Source: JBKHBQ01 sp046542305
GTDB lineage: Bacteria; Bacteroidota; Bacteroidia; Bacteroidales; 4484-276
Length of the DNA stretch: 9,681 bases
Assembly: GCA_046542305.1 (NCBI GenBank)
Contig: JBKHBQ010000147.1
Coordinates: 1 to 9,681 of the forward strand
Direction: 5' to 3'
The notes beneath the pieces were generated by a model that made no database searches, was not told the origin of the DNA, and saw only the letters and a list, made by a program, of their open reading frames with translations. Below are positions 5,328 through 9,681 of this stretch, piece after piece (positions within the stretch are counted from its first letter, which is position 1; each line of letters starts with the position of its first letter). A program made the translations under genes and the position numbers.

Positions 5328-7755
5328 TTCTGAATGCCGATTGATAATCGAGGTAGTACAGGACTTTTACGGAAATCTGGTTGAGCTGATCCGACTGCAG
5401 CGTCTGGTTGAAATTGTCGAGAAATCCGTCGATGATCATTTCATCCTCATGCAGGATCGAATTCTTCCACACCACGCTCAGGTTGCTGCCGGGGGCAAAT
5501 TCCCAGTTGAGTACCAGGTCGAGATTAAAAGTGTTGAAATTGAAATCGTTGTTTTCGTCGTAAAAACTGTTTTCCACCAGCCATCCATCATCGGTCAGGT
5601 TAAAGTATTGATCGTAAATGCCTTTGTACCAGTAGTGCCGCATCCAAAGGCTCAGCGAGAGGTTGTTTTTGAACATGTACTTTCCCGACAGCACATTTTC
5701 GTACGACTGCAGGTTGCGGTTTCCGTAAATGATCGTACCGGTTGAATCCTGGTCGGCATACCCGCGGCTGTTGTCGGTGATGGATGTTTCGAAACGGTAA
5801 TCAAAATTCAGCTTATCGCTCACCCTGAACCTCGGGCTGACCGACAGCGAGCGACCCCTGTATCCGTCCCAGTCGTATCCCATCCAGATGTTTCCGTCGA
5901 GAGCCAGCGGTTTGCGGTAATCCGACGAAAAGCCCAACGACAAATTGGCATAGCCGGGCCTGATCACAAATCTCCCTTCTTCACGCGGGTCATAGTAATC
6001 GTACCGCTCGAAAGCAGAATAGTTCACGCTGAACCAACTGCTCATGTAACTCCTGAAGGTGGCATTCATGCCGTACCTGACCATTGTGTTCAGGTTTTTA
6101 TGGGTTGTGTAGCTGGTTTCGCGATTCGCCCGGATATAGGTTCTGAAACTCCTGAACCTCCAGAATGGCTCGAAGATAAAATAATCGAGGTTGATGCCGT
6201 TCTCAACAAAGTCGTTGCGATGGGTGATGCCGAGGTCGTTATCATCAAATTGGTCGTCCATCACACTGCGGTAAAGATCCCACTGAAAATTCCCGCTCAC
6301 CTTTCCTACCGTAGCATAATACTTATAGCCGCGTTTTGGCTTGTACTTCAGGTTTTCATTGCTGTAATCAATTACATGGCTTAAAGCGCCCGACATGTTG
6401 ATGCGGTATGTATTCTCCCTGTTCAGCAGGTTGAAACCCGCTCCGGTTACGTTGGCATCATCATATTTTTTCGATCTCAATACGCTCGTATTTATTGCGT
6501 AAGCGGATGAATTGTTTTTAAGCGCCTGATCAAAAACCACGATATTGTAGTTGGTAAAAGGGTCGGTAAGGATTTTACGGCGGTTTCCTTCCCGGTCTTC
6601 CACCACTGCATAAGTGTTGTTGGTAATGGCATTCAGAAATCCGATGGCGGTTCCCTTGTTGTTTCTGCCTGAGATCTTGGTGGCATTCAGCAGCTTGGCC
6701 TGCGCCGGGTTTTCGATGATGGTTTCGGTGCTGTCCATTAGGTCGGGTACCGAGCCGAATTCTTCAGGTGTGCCCCCGATTCTTCTGGAATAGAACAGGC
6801 CGCCTTTTTTGAAAAGATCCATCGCTTCCTGGAAAAAAGGCCTTTGCTCGGAATAAACGGTTTCGAATGCACTCAGGTTTTTTACCTTGTTGTCCGACTT
6901 CACCTGGCTGAAATCAGGAAACAGGGTCATGTCGAGCGTAAAGCTTTCGTTAATGCCATATTTCAGGTCGGCACCGCCGCCGAAGGAATATGAACTTCTG
7001 GCGTCGGCATCTTCAATGCTTTCGTCGTGCTGTCCCGAAATGGAGAAATAGGGAGTTACCGAGAGCCTCAGCGGCGGCTTAATGTGGCTCAGCCCCTGCA
7101 GCGTTCCCCAATACACCAGTTGATTAGGGGCACCTTTTACACCCAGCGCCCATTGGCTGTGTTCACGGTTGCGCCGGATGTACCGCTGTATCTGAAGCCC
7201 CCAGGTTTGTCTGCTTTTTTTCGGAAAACGAATGGCGGAATACGGAATCTTCATTTCTGCTATCCAGCCGTCATCGGTGATCTTGGTATCACTTTCCCAT
7301 ACCCCGTCGTAAGTCCAGTCGCTGGTTCGGCTGTCGATCTGAACACCGGAAGCGGTTAGGCGGAAGGTGTATCCGTCGAGCTGATTGAAATAGGTATCGA
7401 ACTGTACACCAAACCAGTCGGCATTAAGTCCGCTGTCGTCCCGGTTGCCCAGTTGGGTAAGGATGCTGTCGGGTGCGGTATCATGCATCATTGCACCGAT
7501 ATAAATGGCTTCGTTATCGTACACAATGTACACGTAGGTATTTTGTGAGGCAGACCTGCCATAATCAGGATCGTATTGATGGAATCCGGTGATCAGGTGG
7601 GCTTCGTTCCAGCAGGCATCATTGAGAATGCCGTCAATTTTTGGAGGGTTTTCGGTTCGCACGGCCTGAGCTACCTGATTAGGGTTCTTGGTCATGGCAC
7701 CAACCATGATGGTCAGCAAAACTGTAAAAATTGTTAAAAATGCCTGCTTCCTCAT
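5317..7755 (-). CDS. DUF5916 family outer-membrane protein with N-terminal CBM9-like domain (812 aa)
   Basis: The N-terminus MRKQAFLTIFTVLLTIMVGA is a signal peptide. Residues from about 30 to 220 form a carbohydrate-binding-module-family-9-like domain, opening with the typical KIDGILNDACWNEA (39-52) and continuing through DWFGVQFDTYFN and GWIAEMKIPYSAIRF. The rest shows the hallmarks of DUF5916: FPDFSQVKSD from F279, then NLSAFETVYSEQRPFF, then LFYSRRIGG, followed by about 450 residues of alternating Tyr/Phe/Asn-rich strands consistent with an outer-membrane beta-barrel. The family is common in Bacteroidota and the length is ordinary for it. The function is not established. The CBM9-like domain suggests carbohydrate contact, but CBM9-like folds also occur in non-catalytic surface proteins. 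The gene has its own promoter motif and is divergent from sucC. lolD lies 58 bp downstream, possibly separated by a terminator and its own promoter. Family membership is confident; the substrate is unknown. Confidence 0.92.
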   Translation of the reverse strand: MRKQAFLTIFTVLLTIMVGAMTKNPNQVAQAVRTENPPKIDGILNDACWNEAHLITGFHQYDPDYGRSASQNTYVYIVYDNEAIYIGAMMHDTAPDSILTQLGNRDDSGLNADWFGVQFDTYFNQLDGYTFRLTASGVQIDSRTSDWTYDGVWESDTKITDDGWIAEMKIPYSAIRFPKKSRQTWGLQIQRYIRRNREHSQWALGVKGAPNQLVYWGTLQGLSHIKPPLRLSVTPYFSISGQHDESIEDADARSSYSFGGGADLKYGINESFTLDMTLFPDFSQVKSDNKVKNLSAFETVYSEQRPFFQEAMDLFKKGGLFYSRRIGGTPEEFGSVPDLMDSTETIIENPAQAKLLNATKISGRNNKGTAIGFLNAITNNTYAVVEDREGNRRKILTDPFTNYNIVVFDQALKNNSSAYAINTSVLRSKKYDDANVTGAGFNLLNRENTYRINMSGALSHVIDYSNENLKYKPKRGYKYYATVGKVSGNFQWDLYRSVMDDQFDDNDLGITHRNDFVENGINLDYFIFEPFWRFRSFRTYIRANRETSYTTHKNLNTMVRYGMNATFRSYMSSWFSVNYSAFERYDYYDPREEGRFVIRPGYANLSLGFSSDYRKPLALDGNIWMGYDWDGYRGRSLSVSPRFRVSDKLNFDYRFETSITDNSRGYADQDSTGTIIYGNRNLQSYENVLSGKYMFKNNLSLSLWMRHYWYKGIYDQYFNLTDDGWLVENSFYDENNDFNFNTFNLDLVLNWEFAPGSNLSVVWKNSILHEDEMIIDGFLDNFNQTLQSDQLNQISVKVLYYLDYQSAFRNKG

Positions 7756-7771
7756 TCCGAAAATATTGCTG

Positions 7772-7804
7772 CAAAAATACTGATTTAACTAAGATTGGAG
7801 CAAA
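7772..7804 (-). promoter_or_regulatory. Bacteroidota-type promoter for the DUF5916 gene
   Basis: Read on the minus strand, TTTG (7804-7801) is followed after 21 nt by TATTTTTG (7779-7772). This fits the -33 TTTG / -7 TAnnTTTG promoter form of Bacteroidota. Transcription would begin about 10 nt before the ATG at 7755, giving a very short leader. Confidence 0.7.
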
Positions 7805-7856
7805 ATGTTCATCATTTAAGCGTGGGAATAGCAGGTTTAGTATGCCCTTGGTCAAT

Positions 7857-7886
7857 TTTCTGCGAAACTTAAAAATAATAATTTTG
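7857..7886 (+). promoter_or_regulatory. Bacteroidota-type promoter for sucC
   Basis: TAATTTTG at 7879-7886 is a full match to TAnnTTTG. TTTC at 7857-7860, 18 nt upstream, is a one-mismatch -33 element. The expected start of transcription is about 35-40 nt before the sucC ATG. A near match, TTAATTTG (7911-7918), is too close to the ATG to be preferred. Confidence 0.6.
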
Positions 7887-7929
7887 CCGTCAATTATTTA
7901 GGCGTGAAATTTAATTTGATTATAAAGGC

Positions 7930-9123
7930 ATGAATTTACACGAGTACCAGGGAAAATCGATCCTCAAGCGTTTCGGAGTTGCTGTTCCTGAAGGCATTGT
8001 AGCCGAATCGCCCGAGCAGGCAGTTGAGGCGGCCAAAACCTTACAAAAACAAACAGGTACGAAGATGTGGGTGGTAAAAGCCCAGATCCATGCCGGCGGC
8101 CGAGGAAAAGGTGGCGGCGTGAAACTGGCAAAAAGCCTGACCGAGGTGGAGCAGCTAACCGATAAGATCATCGGAATGCACCTCGTTACCCCGCAAACAC
8201 CGCCCGAAGGAAAACTCGTGCGTAAGGTGCTGATCCAACAGGATATTTATTACCCCGGCCCGTCGGAAGTTCAGGAATACTATATGAGTGTGCTGCTAAA
8301 CCGGAGCCTTGGCCGCAATATGATCATGTATTCCCCGCGCGGCGGAATGGACATCGAAAAAGTGGCCGAAGAAACCCCGGATCAGATATTTACCGAAGTG
8401 GTAGATCCCGCAGTCGGCCTGCAGGGATTTCAGGCCCGCCGCATCGCTTTCAACCTCGGACTTAGCGGAAAGGCATTCAAAAGCATGGTAAGGTTTGCCA
8501 TGGCGCTTAATGATGCCTATTTGGGCAGCGACGCTTCGTTGTTCGAGATCAATCCGGTGGTGAAAACTTCCGACGACCAGATCTTTGCCGTGGACTGCAA
8601 GGTTAGTATCGACAACAATTCGCTGTTCCGGCATGCAGACATTGCGCAGATGCGCGATCTTACCGAAGAAGATCCCATTGAGGTGGAAGCCAGCCGCTAC
8701 GACCTGAACTACGTGAAACTCGACGGGAATGTGGGGTGCATGGTGAACGGTGCCGGACTGGCTATGGCCACCATGGACATGATCAAAATGTCGGGCGGCG
8801 ACCCGGCCAATTTCCTCGATGTGGGCGGTACAGCAAGCGCCAAAAGGGTGGAGGAGGCTTTCCGCATTATCCTGAAAGATCCGAACGTAAAAGCTATTCT
8901 GGTGAATATATTCGGCGGCATCGTTCGCTGCGACCGCGTGGCCCAGGGGATCGTGGATGCCTACAAAAATATCGGCGACATCAATGTCCCGATCATCGTC
9001 AGGCTTCAGGGAACCAATGCCGAAGAAGGCAAGGAACTCATCGACAAATCGGGCCTCAAGGTGCACTCGGCCATTGCGCTGGAAGATGCCGCACGCCTGG
9101 TGAATGAAGTAGTGAAAAAATGA
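7930..9123 (+). CDS. sucC: Succinyl-CoA synthetase (ADP-forming) beta subunit (397 aa)
   Basis: SucC pairs with the alpha subunit SucD to interconvert succinyl-CoA and succinate with substrate-level phosphorylation in the cytoplasmic TCA cycle. The start MNLHEYQGKSILKRFGV is the canonical family N-terminus. The ATP-grasp domain shows HAGGRGKGGGVK (about 55-65) and the EKVAEETPD segment. The C-terminal CoA-ligase-like domain shows GNVGCMVNGAGLAMATMD (from 266), ANFLDVGG and VNIFGGIVRCD (325-335). The length is close to the usual value of about 390. The ATG at 7930 is preceded by AAAGG (7924-7928), which is too close to be a good ribosome binding site, but weak sites are normal in this phylum. 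sucD is not in the window: an intrinsic terminator and gcvT follow, so sucC appears to be a single-gene transcript. Nothing is missing or truncated. Confidence 0.97.
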   Translation: MNLHEYQGKSILKRFGVAVPEGIVAESPEQAVEAAKTLQKQTGTKMWVVKAQIHAGGRGKGGGVKLAKSLTEVEQLTDKIIGMHLVTPQTPPEGKLVRKVLIQQDIYYPGPSEVQEYYMSVLLNRSLGRNMIMYSPRGGMDIEKVAEETPDQIFTEVVDPAVGLQGFQARRIAFNLGLSGKAFKSMVRFAMALNDAYLGSDASLFEINPVVKTSDDQIFAVDCKVSIDNNSLFRHADIAQMRDLTEEDPIEVEASRYDLNYVKLDGNVGCMVNGAGLAMATMDMIKMSGGDPANFLDVGGTASAKRVEEAFRIILKDPNVKAILVNIFGGIVRCDRVAQGIVDAYKNIGDINVPIIVRLQGTNAEEGKELIDKSGLKVHSAIALEDAARLVNEVVKK

Positions 9124-9142
9124 TTTCCCCGGAATTCCGGTA

Positions 9143-9175
9143 CAAAAACCCGCAGCTTGTCGTTGGGGGTTTTTG
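9143..9175 (+). terminator. Rho-independent terminator of sucC
   Basis: CAAAAACCC (9143-9151) pairs perfectly with GGGTTTTTG (9167-9175). An inner stem, CAGC/GTTG (9153-9156 with 9162-9165, one G-T pair), shortens the loop to five bases. The T5 run lies in the 3' arm, 20 bp after the sucC stop. A 12-bp perfect palindrome, CCGGAATTCCGG (9129-9140), lies just upstream and could form a small extra hairpin. Confidence 0.8.
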
Positions 9176-9222
9176 CGTTTAAAGAAATATTGAAAAAATT
9201 CCCATGTTTTGCTTCAAAAACT

Positions 9223-9230
9223 TACTTTTG
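9223..9230 (+). promoter_or_regulatory. Bacteroidota -7 promoter motif upstream of gcvT
   Basis: TACTTTTG is a full match to TAnnTTTG, 35 bp before the gcvT ATG and downstream of the sucC terminator. A TTTG at 9208-9211 is only 11 nt upstream, too close for a standard -33 element, so the upstream box is weak or absent. Confidence 0.5.
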
Positions 9231-9265
9231 CGGCTAATTCAAAATGATAAACTTTTTCACGCATC

Positions 9266-9681
9266 ATGAAAAATACGGCTTTTATAAAAATGCATGAGGC
9301 GCTGGGCGCTAAAATCGTTCCTTTTGCGGGGTTTAATATGCCGGTGCAATACGAAGGAGTGAATGTGGAACATGAAACGGTAAGAACAAAAGTGGGGGTT
9401 TTCGATGTGTCGCATATGGGCGAGTTTTGGGTGAAAGGCCCCAAAGCTTTCGAATATGTTCAGAAACTTACTTCCAATGATGTAGCAGCCCTTACCAATG
9501 GCAAGGTGCAGTATTCCTGCTTTCCCAACGACAAGGGCGGTATTGTGGACGACCTGCTGGTTTACCGGATGGATGAGGAGAATTTTCTGTTGGTGGTTAA
9601 TGCGGCCAATATCGAAAAAGACTGGAAATGGGTGAATGACAACAACCACATCGGCGCCACCCTGATCAATGCTTCCGATGA
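9266..9681 (+). CDS. gcvT: Glycine cleavage system T protein (aminomethyltransferase), 5' part
   Basis: The gene starts at ATG 9266 and is open to the end of the window, showing 138 of the roughly 360 residues usual for the family. GcvT transfers the aminomethyl-derived methylene group from the lipoyl H protein to tetrahydrofolate, releasing ammonia, in glycine degradation and one-carbon supply. Diagnostic features are the N-terminal F-A-G-F-N-M-P-V-Q-Y segment (20-29), FDVSHMGE (46-53), and GGIVDDLLVYR (91-101), which contains the conserved acidic residue (D96) implicated in catalysis in characterised GcvT proteins, followed by VVNAAN (110-115). An earlier ATG at 9244 is out of frame. The gene follows sucC after a terminator and has its own promoter motif, so it is probably transcribed independently. 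Confidence 0.95.
   Translation, partial: MKNTAFIKMHEALGAKIVPFAGFNMPVQYEGVNVEHETVRTKVGVFDVSHMGEFWVKGPKAFEYVQKLTSNDVAALTNGKVQYSCFPNDKGGIVDDLLVYRMDEENFLLVVNAANIEKDWKWVNDNNHIGATLINASD

Noticed and set aside
8296..9066. 256-codon ORF on the minus strand inside sucC
   Set aside because: It is long but antisense to a fully conserved sucC; such open frames follow from codon bias in the sense gene.
9129..9140. 12-bp palindrome CCGGAATTCCGG as an operator or attachment site
   Set aside because: It sits between the sucC stop and its terminator with no second copy seen; a single short palindrome there is more likely a 3'-end structure or chance.
1..9681. CRISPR arrays, tRNA/rRNA genes, insertion sequences, phage genes
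   Set aside because: No regularly spaced repeats, cloverleaf-like sequences, transposase motifs or terminal inverted repeats were seen on either strand.

Overview
The window looks like a chromosomal segment of a member of the Bacteroidota. Four of the genes are preceded by the phylum's -7 promoter motif TAnnTTTG. The protein families also fit: a DUF5916 outer-membrane protein with an N-terminal CBM9-like domain, a LolD-type ATPase, a SPOR-like domain and SdrD_B/carboxypeptidase-regulatory-like folds. Base composition looks even, and no transposase, integrase, tRNA, rRNA or CRISPR array is visible.

Region 1 (1-4599, + strand) is the accessory and most unusual part. It holds the 3' end of a small secreted beta-strand protein (1-177), a strong hairpin with a T tract (260-296), a second secreted protein with a related C-terminal half plus a proline-rich, lysine-ended tail (314-1057), a 245-bp gap with a hairpin over the stop codon and a doubtful 49-codon ORF, and an outer-membrane protein of about 1,100 residues (1303-4599). 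The large protein reads as signal peptide, two Ig-like domains, a long aromatic-rich beta-barrel, an SdrD_B-like domain, a second Ig-like/carboxypeptidase-regulatory-like domain and a SPOR-like C-terminus. The layout recalls a chaperone-usher locus (subunit, second subunit, usher), but the usher-like protein has an atypical architecture. This reading is an inference.

Region 2 (4605-7755, - strand) converges on region 1 with only 5 bp between the two stop codons. It holds lolD (4605-5258) and a DUF5916 outer-membrane protein (5317-7755). The 58-bp gap between these genes contains a hairpin and a TAnnTTTG motif, so lolD probably has its own promoter.

Region 3 (7930-9681, + strand) is core metabolism, divergent from region 2 across a 174-bp gap with promoter motifs facing both ways. 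It holds sucC (succinyl-CoA synthetase beta subunit) with a clear terminator, then the 5' part of gcvT (glycine cleavage system T protein), which runs off the end.

No stretch of more than 300 bases lacks a gene. The gaps are 178-313, 1058-1302, 5259-5316, 7756-7929 and 9124-9265, and their contents are listed as features.
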